Below, one piece after another: positions 21,444 to 33,531 of a stretch of DNA of 64,000 nt. Below the pieces are notes generated by a model. It was not told the origin of the DNA. It did no database searches and saw nothing but the letters and a program-made list of their open reading frames with translations. Each line of letters opens with the position of its first letter. The first letter of the stretch is position 1. Position numbers and translations under genes: made by a program. The stretch covers positions 14,394,484-14,458,483 of the forward strand of contig CM055066.1 in the NCBI GenBank assembly GCA_029204045.2, read 5' to 3'. Source of the DNA: Tillandsia leiboldiana (lineage: Eukaryota; Streptophyta; Magnoliopsida; Poales; Bromeliaceae).

Positions 21444-24400
21444 CTCACGAGGTACCAGGCACTCATCGATTGTGACAAGCGACAGCTGCGTTTACACGAA
21501 CCGGGTTTCCCTGAGCATGTGTACATGATGGGTAAGAGCATCTCCTTCCCGGCGATCATCTCAGCGACCCGGGCCAGAAGACTGGTGGAGGGTGGTTGCG
21601 TGGCCTACTTGGCATCGGTGGATTTGGCTACCCGACCCCCGACGACGCTCGCCGATATTCCAGTGGTGAGGGACTTCCCCGACGTCTTCCCCACGGAACT
21701 GCCTGGGATGCCCCCTGAACGGGGGGTGGAATTCCCCATCGAACTACTACCGGGCACGCAGCCTATTTCGAAGGCACCTTACCGAATGGCCTTCGCAGAA
21801 CTAAAGGAGCTTAAAGCACAACTGGAAGACCTCTTGGATAAAGGGTTCATAAGACCGAGTGTGTCACCCTGGGGCGCACCGGTACTCTTCGTGCGGAAGA
21901 AAGACGGAAGCCTGCGTCTCTGCATTGATTACAGAGGAATAAACAAAGTCACAGAGAAAAACAAGTACCCCCTGCCTAGAATAGATGACCTCTTCGACCA
22001 GCTGAGAGGGGCGACGGTCTTCTCCAAGATCGATTTACAGTCGGGCTACCACCAACTCCGGGTTCGGGACAAGGACATTCCGAAGACTGCTTTCCGGACC
22101 CGGTACGGCCACTACGAGTTCACGGTTATGCCCTTTGGACTCACGAACGCCCCCGCAGTCTTCATGGACATGATGAACCGGATCTTCAGACCCTTCCTGG
22201 ATCGGTTCGTGGTGGTTTTCATCGACGACATACTGATCTACTCCACTACCGACGAGGAACACGAGGACCATTTGCAAACAGTCCTCCAAACTCTCAGGGA
22301 ACAGGAGCTGTTCGCTAAACTCAAGAAGTGTGAGTTCTGGCTACGCGAAGTCGGCTTCCTAGGACATGTGATCTCGGCACAGGGAATCTCCGTGGATCCG
22401 AAGAAGGTGGAGTCCGTGGTCGACTGGCAGCCGCCGACGACGGTGACAGAGGTCCGCAGTTTCCTAGGACTGGCAGGATACTACAGGCGTTTTGTAGAGG
22501 GTTTCGCGAAGATTGCTACCCCTTTGAATCGGTTGACCAGAAAAGGGGAGAAGTTCATATGGACGGCCAAATGCCAGGAAAGCTTTGAGGAACTCAAAAG
22601 GAGGTTAACCAGGGCACCAATACTTGTGCTGCCGACACCCGGGGAAGATTACGAAGTGTACTGCGACGCCTCGGGGATCGGCCTGGGTGGGGTTCTGATG
22701 CAACAGGGGGAAAGTGATTGCCTACGCGTCCAGGCAACTAAAGGATTACGAGAAGAACTACCCGATACACGACTTGGAGCTGGCCGCAGTAGTCTTCGTT
22801 TTAAAATAGTGGAGGCACTACCTCTTTGGGGTCCACTGTAACGTCTTCTCGGATCATCAAAGTCTTAAGTATATCTTTACCCAAAAAGAATTAAACTTGC
22901 GGCAGAGGCGGTGGCTGGAGTTGTTGAAGGACTACGACTTGACGATACAATACCATCCCGGAAAGGCAAACGTGGTGGCGGACGCCCTGAGCAGGAAAGG
23001 ACGCCAAGACGGGGCGTCAAGGAGCGCGATAACGGAGCAAAACCACTTGATAGCGGAGTTCGCACGAATGCAGTTGGAAGTGGTGCCGACAGGCACGGTT
23101 AGGCAACTCCTAACCTTGGTGGTCAAGCCGACGCTACTTGAGAAGATCCGGGAGGGACAACAGACCGACCCACACCTACAGCGCGTACGAGACAAGATCC
23201 CCCTGGACCAAGAGAGCGACTTTGCAGTGGAAGACGACGGCACCCTACGGTTCCGCAGACGGATCTGCGTGCCGGATTCGTCGGAATTGAAGGAGGTAAT
23301 TTTGACAGAGGCACACCGGGCCCCTTATGCGGCACCTCCAGGAGGCACGAAGATGTACAGGGACCTCAAACAGATCTACTGGTGGCCCAACATGAAGGGG
23401 GACGTCACTCGACACGTAGCTCATTGCTAGTGTGCCAACGGATAAAGGTCGAGCATCAGCGGCCAGCAGGGAAGCTACAGCCCCTACCGGTGCCAGAGTG
23501 GAAGTGGGAGCAAATCACCATGGACTTTGTCACGGGCTTCCCACGTTCACCCCAGGGCCACGACGCAATTTGGGTCGTAGTCGACCGGTTAACCAAGTCA
23601 GCACACTTTCTGCCAGTTCATACGACCTGGACCCGAGAACGGTTGGCCCAAACATATATCAGCGAGATCGTGAGATTACATGGAGTGCCGGCATCGATCA
23701 CCTCGGACAGAGACACGCGCTTTGTCTCGAAATTTTGGCAGAGCCTTCAGCGAGCCATGGGAACCAAACTACAGTTCAGCACAGCCTTCCACCCTCAGAC
23801 GGACGGACAGTCGGAGCGCGGTGATACAAACCCTCGAAGACCTGCTTCGCGCCTGTGTACTAGATTGGGGGATCGGGTGGTCACGCTACCTACCTCTCGT
23901 GGAATTCGCCTACAACAACAGCTACCAGGCCAGCATTCCAGATGGCGCCCTACGAGGCCTTATATGGAAGACGCTGCCGATCCCCGATTTGTTGGACGAT
24001 CTGGGAGAACGGAAATTCTTGGGGCCCGACTTAGTGGAGGAAACGGAAGAGAAGGTTCGCCTCAATCAGACAGCGCCTGCTAACCGCCCAGAGTCGCCAG
24101 AAGAGCTACATGGACCAAAGGCGCCGCGACTTGGAATTCTAAATGGGAGAGCATGTTTTCTTGCGGGTCTCGCCGTCCAGAGGAGTCAAGCGGTTCGGCT
24201 AAAAGGGAAACTGAGCCCACGGTTTGTAGGCCTTTCGAGATTTTGGAACGCATCGGGCCCAGTGGCGTTACCGCCTTGCCCTACCACCAAACCTTGACCG
24301 AGTCCATGACGTCTTCCACGTTTCAATGCTCCGTAAATACCTCTCCGATCCATCGCATATCCTGGATGTCGCCATACTCGACCTTAAAGAAGACCTAAGC

Positions 24401-24572
24401 TTCGAGGAAACCCCCGTGAGAATCCTGGCAAGGGAAAGCAAATCACTGCGGAATCGAGCCATCCCTACGTGAAGGTACTCTGGAGCAACCACGAGGGGCG
24501 AGAAGCAACATGGGAGCTGGAGTCTAAAATGAGGGAGAACTACCCGAACCTGTTCACACCACCCGGGTCTGA
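21444..24572 (+). pseudogene. pol: Chromovirus pol, left contig copy, with many indels toward its end
   Basis: Reverse transcriptase (LCIDYRGIN, FIDDILIYS near 22220) is clean to about 22700. An extra G at about 22710 then shifts the frame. More single-base differences from the right copy follow at about 23430, 23820, 23938, 23990, 24065 and 24200. These lie on the side nearest the N gap and look like unpolished assembly rather than biology. The nonsense codon after VVFVLK (near 22808) is shared with the right copy. The C-terminal integrase and chromodomain region can only be recognised in pieces. Confidence 0.8.
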
Positions 24573-24610
24573 GTTTCGAGGACGAAACTCGTTTTTTTAG
24601 AGGTGAGTGG

Positions 24611-27274
24611 GTGATAATCCGCGGATTTATTTTTGCCTTTCGGGCTTTCCGTCGATTTTATTGAACCGTCTGGTAGACAATAGGGGTTCGAGGGTAATTT
24701 TTCCTTGTTTTTCTGGGCAAGACGGTCGGGTGCTCGCGGGTATTTTTGGTTAATAAAGCTCGCGAAACGGAGACGGCGGCGCGATCGGTTTTGGATTCCG
24801 ACCCCCGGAATCTCCCAGAATAAATTCCGGAAGCTGGTACCGTAGCCCAGGTGACTTACACAATTACCGGGGGGCGGACCGAACTCTGGTCCGCAATCAG
24901 ATCGATTTTAGTCGATCAGTTTGAGGTATGGGATTAAACCACCCCTTTTTGTTTTCCTTTCACTCGAGGGTTAAAATTAATTTGGGGTCCAAAATCCACT
25001 ACGCCCAAACGTCTAAGTAGTCGGCCTTGGGAATTAGGTTTCCTAAACCTCGCCTCCCCTCCTTGGCGTACAATATCCGAGCGTGGACGAGGAGCGGTTC
25101 CCAAAACCCTCGTCCTTTCCATCGGCCGGCGTGGAAGAGAAGAGATCGATCGCCTCCCGCAAAGATCCGACGAACGCGAAGAGGACGATCCCTCTCCTTC
25201 GCCCGGTACCGACCAAAACAAGGTGAGCCGTGCTTTCGTTTTCTTTTCTTGTCTTTTCTCGTCACGAGCGAGGGGGGGTTTCTTGATTTCGTCGGAGATG
25301 GAAGGAGAGGGGCGTGCCATCGCACGCGGAGCGCCGCGCGGGGCAACCCGCGCATGCGGGGGCGGCGCGGCGCGCGCGCAGCGCGGGGCACCCGCATGCG
25401 GGGCGCCGGCGGGGCCGCCCGCGCATGCGGGGGTGCCGTGCGGCAACCGCATGCGGGGCGCCGCGCGGGGCAGCCGCGCATGCGGGGGCACCGCGCGGTG
25501 CAGCCCGCGCATGCGGGGGTGCCGTGCGGGCACCCGCAGTGGGGGCGCCGCGCGGGGCAGCCCGCGCATGCGGGCACCGCGCGGTGCAGCCCGCGCATGC
25601 GGGGCGCCGTGCGGGGCACCCGCATGGGGCAGCCCGCGCATGCGGGGGCACCGCGCGGTGCAGCCCGCATGCGGGGGTGCCGTGGGGGCACCCGCATGCG
25701 GGGCGCCGCGCGGGGCACCGCGCATGCGGGGCACCGCGCGGTGCGGCCCGGCATGCGGGGGGGTGCCATGCGGGGCACCCGCATGCGGGGCGCCGCGCGG
25801 GGCAGCCCGCGCATGCGGGGGCACCGCGCGGTGCAGCCCGCGCATGCGGGGGTGCCGTGCGGGGCACCCGCATGCGGGGCAGCCGCGGGGCAGCCGCACA
25901 TGCGAGGCGCCGCGCGGACAGCACGGCGGCGCGTGGGGGGTTCGGTCGCTGCCGTCGGGGGCCGGCCGGTGTTGGGGCTTTTCCTTACTTCGCGTTTAAA
26001 GGTTCTTGACCTCCCCGCCCGGGGATCCGTTTTGCAGCTTCGGGGAGCGCGCCGGGACGCGGGGAGCCGAGCGTGGTTTTTCTACTAGCGACAGGTGGGT
26101 TGTATTTACTTTATTCCTAGCCTCTAAATTCTATCATGTTGGACGGGGTCTATTCTAAGTGTACTGGGGTTAATAATGATGGGCGATAGCTTATGCATGT
26201 TAGTGGGTTCGCTATAGTGATTAGCGTCGGTTGCCGACGGTGATTCTCTTTTTAACCCTTATATGTCAGCGGCCCACCTTCGAGTGCGCGCAATATTACC
26301 TTGTTTTCGATTATGCACTTTACCTCATTTACCTCATTACTCTTGTTATTTATATATGATGCTGACATGATGGTGGTTACGGTTACTTGGCTCGAGGTTG
26401 CCACACGCGCACCCGCGGTTTGGCCACCGCAAAGGGTGCGCTTTTCCGGAAAAGTGGTCTATGACCCGTGTATACCCACGAGGTGACGTAGTGGGCCCCT
26501 TATTAGTGGTGGGGTTGAGGCGCCGAGGTGCGAGCGGTGCGACCCGTCGGTTTAGTTGTCCGGCGTGGTCGGGTTTCTGCAGGTACGGTGTGGGCCGTCG
26601 GTTTAGCTGTCCGACGTCCCGGGTATTACAGGATGCAGGTGTACAGGTTGCCTTTCCTCCTTGGAGGGTGGTTGCTCCAGTTGTCTTCACGGTTTGTTTT
26701 ACTATATTCTCCTGCTTTACTATTTCTGCGTCACTGACATCCCACTTCGTGACAGGGTCCAGACGGGGAGAGAGGTAGGCGGTGGTGAGGACGGGACAGG
26801 AGCAGCTGGGTCGCTGGGGACCCTGGACTGTATTTATTCTTTTATTCTCGCTTTTCATTACTTTGTAGTTATGTGAGTGGTTCGCGATACCCTCGTGGGG
26901 TCGGTGGATGTCGGTACGGGCTACATTTAGTGCCCCTGGTGCAATTTTTCCCTTTTATTTCTATCGGCCATTTAAAAACCAAAAGGGCAGAAGCCAAAGA
27001 AAGGATTGCGAAAACCGTCTTTAAAAACTTGGTGTCGGGTGGGCACCGCTTTCAAACCTTGTGGATTTATGCTGAATCGAAAACTAGCTTTCAAAAACGT
27101 AAGCGCCGGGTAGGCGCTCTTTCAAAATTGTGGATTTATCCTTCCAAACCGATCGGCCATGTGATCTTCGTTTATCAGTTAGAATGCTGGTTGGTGTGAA
27201 TGATTGTTGTGATTGATTGGTTGCGCATGTAGAAAACATGTACCGAACGCTACGCGTGCATGTACAGGGGAGAC
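24611..27274 (+). repeat. Chromovirus 3' LTR, left contig copy, cut by the gap
   Basis: It follows the gypsy signature TTTCGAGGACGAAAC and a purine-rich tract. The first base of TGTGATAACC is missing, and many single-base gaps are scattered through it, above all in the GC array. It ends at GGGGAGAC, exactly where the N run begins. Diagnostic bases match the 3' LTR at 36695-39534 rather than the 5' LTR: A at 24675, G at 24748, G at 25449 and C at 26300. Confidence 0.8.
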
Positions 27275-27374
27275 NNNNNNNNNNNNNNNNNNNNNNNNNN
27301 NNNNNNNNNNNNNNNNNNNNNNNNNNNNNNNNNNNNNNNNNNNNNNNNNNNNNNNNNNNNNNNNNNNNNNNNNN
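27275..27374. other. Assembly gap of 100 N
   Basis: Exactly 100 undetermined bases, the usual placeholder for a gap of unknown size between contigs in a scaffold. Confidence 0.99.
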
Positions 27375-28873
27375 AGAAAATCGAACTTTATTAGATATGG
27401 TTCGATCTATGATAGATTGTTACAGATTTACCACGTCCTTTGGGTTATGCACTTCCTTACGGCTTTTACATTGTAACCATAGTACCTTCCAAATCTTTGC
27501 CCCCCACACCATATGAGATTGGCCCGGTAGAAAGCCCATTTGAATCACATTAAGGACTTGGGGTGTCCCCCCGGCTTATATTAAAAATTAAAGAACGTAA
27601 CAAATTGGAAAGCAATCAGTCAAGGAAGATTTTCATTGTTACCCAAGGAATCACTTGGTACTTTTTTTAATCTCCCCGAAAGTCACAATGTGATTGTGAG
27701 CCGACATGCCTTCTTTCTTGAAAATGAATTTATTTTAGCAGGAGGCAGTGGGAGAAAAAAAGAATTAGAGGAGAAGTCTCTTTAGAATCGAGCTTCCAGA
27801 GCCTTCGGATACCTCTGTGATACCAGAGATTACGTTGCCACCTCGCAAGTCTAGTAGAATCTCTCATCCTCTGATAGATACATGGATTATTTATTGAGGA
27901 CATGGAGGAAATGTTTCCTAGTGGGAGACAAGGATCATAGAGATGATCCTAAGACTTATAGCGAGGCGATGTCAGACATCGACTCCGAAAAATGTTGGAA
28001 CGCTATGAAGTCTGAAATGACTCAATGTACTCAATCAAGTTTGGACTTTGGTTGATCCACCGAGGGTATTGTACCCTGGGATGCAAGGATCTTCAGAGAA
28101 AGATTAGTTCTGATTGGAAATAGGACCTATAAAGCTAGGCTGGTAGCAAAAGGTTATAGTCACCGCGAGGCATTGACGACAGGATACCTTTTCACCTTAG
28201 CCATGCTTAAATCTATCAGAACTCTGCTTGCTATTGCTGAAACATTATGGACTACGAGATTTGGCCAATGGATGTAAAAACTGCTTTCCTGAATGGATAT
28301 CTTGAAGAAGAACTATATGAGCAGCCTTTGGGTTTCACTGCCAAAGAGGAAGTCATAAAGTGGCAAGCTTCAACGATCCATTTATGGGTTTGCGCAAGCT
28401 TCTCGGAGTTGGAACACTCGTTTCATGATGCAGTCGAAGCGTTCGATTTCATCAGAAATGAGGAAGAGCCGTGTTGTATAAAAAGGTTAGTGGGAGTGCT
28501 GTTACTTCCTCGTATTGTACGTGGATGACATACTCCTACTAGGGAATGACATTCCTATGTTAATATCGGTGAAGTTATGGTTATCCAAAGAGTTTCTATG
28601 AAAGACCTTGGAGAAGCATGCTTATATCCTAGGGATAAAGGTCTATAGGGATAGACCTAAGAAGTTGCTTGGTTTATCGCAAGCCATGTACATAGATGAA
28701 GTGTTGAAAAGGTTTGGCGAATTCCAAAAAGGGGTATGACCTCTAAGACATGAATTCACCTCTCTAAGACTATGTCTTCTAAGACACCTGAAGAGAGAAG
28801 TCGCATGAGCAGGATCCCTATGCTTCCGCAATAGGGAGTTTAATGTATGCAATGCATGTACCGACCTATTAGC
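27375..28873 (+). pseudogene. pol: Duplicate copia pol fragment at the head of the right contig
   Basis: Matches 15224-16754 from integrase (NRTLLDMVRSM) through reverse transcriptase to the chromovirus junction, but is 32 bases shorter with indels every few dozen bases. It starts abruptly at the gap and ends at the same insertion point. It is best read as a noisy second assembly of the same DNA, not a second copia copy. Confidence 0.8.
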
Positions 28874-31693
28874 TGTGAAACCGCGGATTTATTTTTGCCT
28901 TTCGGGGCTTTCCGTCGATTTTTATTGAACCGTCTGGTTGACAATAGGGGTTCGAGGGTAATTTTTCCTTGTTTTTCTGGGCAGACGGTCGGGGCTCGCG
29001 GGTATTTTTAGTTAATAAAGCTCGCGAAACGGAGACCGGCGGCGCGAGTCGGTTTTGGATTCCGACCCCCGAATCTCCCAGAATAATTTCCGGAAGCTGG
29101 TACCGTAGCCAGGTGACTTACACAATTACCGGGGGCGGACCGAACTCTGGTCCGCAATCAGATCGATTTTAGTCGATCAGTTTGAGGTATGGGATTAAAC
29201 CACCCCTTTTTGTTTTCCTTTCACTCGAGGGTTAAAATTAATTTGGGGTCCAAAATCCACTACGCCCAAAACGTCTAAGTAGTCGGCCTTGGGAATTAGG
29301 TTCCTAAACCTCGCCTCCCCCTCCTTGGCGTACAATATCGAGCGTGGACGAGGAGCGGTCCCCAAAACCCTCGTCCTTTCCATCGGCCGGCGTGGAAGAG
29401 AAGAGATCGATCGCCTCCCCGCAAAGATCCGACGAACGCGAAGAGGACGATCCCTCTCCTTGCCCCGGTACCGACCAAAACAAGGTGAGCCGTGCTTTCG
29501 TTTTCTTTTCTTGTCTTTTCTCGTCACGAGCGAGGGGGGGTTTCTTGATTTCGTCAGAATGGAAGGAGAGGGGCGTGCCATCGCACGCGGAGCGCCGCGC
29601 GGGGCACCCGCGCATGCGGGGGCGCCGCGCGGGGCACCCGCATGCGGGCGCCGTGCGGGCCGCCCGCGCATGCGGGGGTGCCGTGCGGGGCAACCACATG
29701 CGGGGCGCCGCGCGGGGCAGCCCGCGCATGCGGGGCACCGCGCGGTGCAGCCCGCGCATGCGGGGGTGCCATGCGGGGCCCCGCATGCGGGGCGCCGCGC
29801 GGGCAGCCCGCGCATGCGGGGCACCGCGCGGTGCAGCCCGCGCATGCGGGGGCGCCGTGCGGGGCACCCGCATGCGGGGCGCCGCGCGGGGCAGCCCGCG
29901 CATGCGGGGGCACCGCGCGGTGCAGCCCGCGCATGCGGGGGTGCCGTGCGGGGCACCCGCATGCGGGCGCCGCGCGGGGCACCCGCGCATGCGGGGCACC
30001 GCGCGGTGCGGCCCGCGCATGCGGGGGTGCGCGGGGGCACCCGCATGTGGGGCGCCGCGCGGGGCAGCCCGCGCATGCGGGGGCACCGCGCGGTGCAGCC
30101 CGCGCATGCGGGGGTGCCGTGCGGGGCACCCGCATGCGGGGCAGCCGCGGGGCAGCCCGCACATGCGAGGCGCCGCGCGGACAGCACGGCGGCGCGTGGG
30201 GGTTCGGTCGCTGCCGTCGGGGGCCGGCCGGTGTTGGGGCTTTTCCTTACTTCGCGTTTAAAGGTCCTTGACCTCCCCGCCCGGGGATCCCGTTTTGCAG
30301 CTTCGGGGAGCGCGCCGGGACGCGGGGAGCCGAGCGTGGTTTTTCTACTAGCGACAGGTGGGTTGTATTTACTTTATTCCTAGCCTCTAAATTCTATCAT
30401 GTTGGACGGGGTCTATTCTAAGTGTACTGGGGTTAAATAATGATGGGCGATAGCTTATGCATGTTAGTGGGTTCGCTATAGTGATTAGCGTCGGTTGCCG
30501 ACGGTGATTCTCTTTTTAACCCTTATATGTCAGCGGGCCACCTTCGAGTGCGCGCATATTACGTTGTTTTCGATTATGCACTTTACCTCCTTTACCTCAT
30601 TACTCTGTTTATTTATATTATGATGCTGACATGATGGTGGTTACGGTTACTTGGCTCGAGGTTGCCACACGCGCACACCGCGGTTTGGCCACCGCAAAGG
30701 GTGCGCTTTTTCCGGAAAAGTGGTCTATGAACCGTGTATACCCACGAGGTGACGTAGTGGGGCCCTTATTAGTGGTGGGGTTGAGGCGCCGAGTGCGAGC
30801 GGTGCGACCCGTCGGTTTAGTGTCCGGCGTGGTCGGGTTTCTGCAGGTACGGTGTGGGCCGTCGGTTTAGCGGTCCGACGTGCCCGGGTATTACAGGATG
30901 CAGGTGTACAGGTTGCCTTTCCTCCTTGGGAGGGTGGTTGCTCCAGTTGTCTTCACGGTTTGTTTTACTATATTCTCCTGCTTTACTATTTCTGCGTCAC
31001 TGACATCCCACTTCGTGACAGGGTCCAGACGGGGAGAGAGGTAGGCGGTGGTGAGGACGGGACAGAGCAGCTGGGTCGCTGGGGACCCTGGACTGTATTT
31101 ATTCTTTTATTCTCGCTTTTCATTACTTTGTAGTTATGTGAGTGGTTCGCGATACCCTCGTGGGTCGGCATGGATGTCGGTACGGGCTACATTTAGTGCC
31201 CCTGGTGCAATATTTCCCTTTTATTCTATCGGCCATTTAAAAACCAAAAGGGCAGAAGCCAAAGAAAGGATTGCGAAAACCGTCTTTAAAACTTGGTGTC
31301 GGGTGGGCACCGCTTTCAAACCTTGTGGATTTATGCTGACTTCGAAAACTAGCTTTCAAAACGTAAGCGCCGGGTAGGCGCTCTTTCAAAATTGTGGATT
31401 TATCCTTTCCAAACCGATCGGCCATGTGATCTTCGTTTATCAGTTTAGAATGCTGGTTGGTTGTGAATGATTGTTGTGATTGATTGGTTGCGCATGTTAG
31501 AACATGTACCGAACGCTACGCCGTGCATGTACAGGGGAGACTCTGCACGTTTGCAGAGTGACCATGTATGTGTGGCGGGTCTGGGCACGTGCCGGGGAAG
31601 AGGGGTTTCTTCTTTAAAACAAAAAAAAATTCACACATCAAATATTCAACTTTATGAATCGTTTCCGCTAAAACAAACCCCCGGGGCGTGACA
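28874..31693 (+). repeat. Chromovirus 5' LTR, right contig copy (noisy)
   Basis: Aligns end to end with 16755-19604 and is 30 bases shorter through scattered single-base losses. Diagnostic bases agree with the 5' LTR and not the 3' LTR: T at 28939, A at 29010, A at 29696 and G at 30563. Confidence 0.82.
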
Positions 31694-31897
31694 GATTAAA
31701 TGGTATCAGAGAGTTCTTTCAATCACAACAATTAGTGCCGACATCCGTAGACAACCCTCACTTGCCTACATATGAATGAAATGGGTAGGGCTTAGGACTG
31801 TAGAACGTGAGTGGCCGAAGGGGGGAAAATGTTGAGTCCTCGCTTTCACTTTATGGTTGTTGTTAGCAGGGTAGTCTAAAGGTGACTCTTGTGATGT

Positions 31898-33531
31898 ATG
31901 ACAGACATGGCCCGTACTAGATCATCGGCCGGGGACGCGGAAGCAGACGCGACGGCGTCGACGGCCGCGGAGAACCAGCTCCTGCGGCAACAACTGCAGG
32001 AGATGGCGGGGAATCTGGCCAACCTTACTGAGCACGTGCGTCAGTTGACGCAACGGCAACAGGCCGCGACGGTTGACGGTCGCCCCGGGTCCCCCACAGG
32101 GGTCGACAGCGCCGGCCGCGGCACCACCGACAGCGCCACCACCGGCGACGACTACGGGACCGGCGCCGGGGACGACCAGCAGGGTTACTCTGGAGGAGAA
32201 CTGTAGTCACACCTGCCCCGACCGTGGCTGCCACCGCCGCGAGGGAGGGGACGGGTGCGATGACCGAGCGGGATCGGGTGCGGGCCAACCTGAAAGACTT
32301 CAAGAAATACGACCCACCCACGTTCGAAGGGGACACGACTGATCCGTGGGTCGTCGAGAAATGGGGGGGTCGATGGAGAAACTTTTGAAGACCTGCTCAT
32401 GGAGGACGACGAGCGGGTTCCCCTAGCGGTCCACTGCTTGGAGGGGAACGCCCGCTTGTGGTGGAGACGGTACGCCCCGATCCTACTAAGGGTACCACAT
32501 TTCCGTCCTGGACAACCTTCAAACAGGAACTGTTCGGGGCCTTCTTTACCAACAGTGTCAAGAAAAAGTTGGAGGATGACCTGAACCACATCCAACAGGG
32601 GAACCGGACGGTCATGGAGTATCAGCGGGAGTTCGTCCGGCTAGCAAACTGCGTCCCGTTCGTCATAAGGGACGAGGCACACAAGGCGCAGCTCTTTGTG
32701 GATGGCTTGCGAGCAATATCTTCGAGGTGGTGCAAGCAGCCGAACTACACACACTTCCAGAAAGTGGTCGACAGAGCCACTACGGTGGAGCGGGGTTTTA
32801 CGGTCACCCGCGCCAGAAGGGAGAACTCGACGCGGCTAGAGGACCGGAAGCGGCAACAGCAGAACTCGGGAGGAGGCTCTTGGGGCGGGGGCGGGGCCCC
32901 CAAACGGTGGAGACCTCAGGCAGGGTCCCGGAGCGCGCCAACAGGAGGACCGAGGCCAGGGAATAGGCCTTGTGTCATATGCGGGGGAGGGCACATTCCG
33001 GGGGAGTGCCCCCAAAAAGGCGACCACTGCTTCAGGTTGCGGCAGACGAGGGCACTTCCGCCGCAACTGCCCCTTAGGCGGGGGGTCTGCGTCCTCCGCA
33101 GCTTCTACGCCCACGCCACAGCTCTCAGGGCGGGGGAAAGCCCCTATGGCGTCGACGTCTAGGCCCCCTGCACCACGGCGCGAGGAGGACCGGCAGCCAC
33201 AACCAGGCGGGAGAGTCTTCTCAATGACCCACCAAGAGACAGATCCGCCGGAGGAAGCACTTGCAGGTACTACTTCTGTTTCCAATTCCCGTGCTAGAAC
33301 CCTTTTCGACACCGGAGCAACACACTCTTTCATTTCCCGTGACTTCGTGTTTTTGTTTGGTCTCGGGGAGACACCCCTCCAAAACCCCTTGACAGTGCAA
33401 ACGGCGGGAGGGACCTTGGAGGCGGTCAGCGTCGTGACCGCCTGCCCGATTAAACTAGGGCGACTAGCATGCCCTTGGGATCTAGTGGTAATCCCCTGAA
33501 GGAGTACGACGTGGTGCTGGGCATGAACTAG
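31898..33531 (+). pseudogene. gag: Chromovirus gag-protease, right contig copy with single-base indels
   Basis: Same gene as 19809-21443. Differences are single-base gains or losses at about 32072 (extra T), 32198 (extra A), 32367, 32463, 32710, 33036 and 33494. They scatter the reading frame, though the left copy is open. Errors stop after about 33830, moving away from the gap. The terminal TAG at 33529-33531 is identical to the left copy. Confidence 0.8.
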
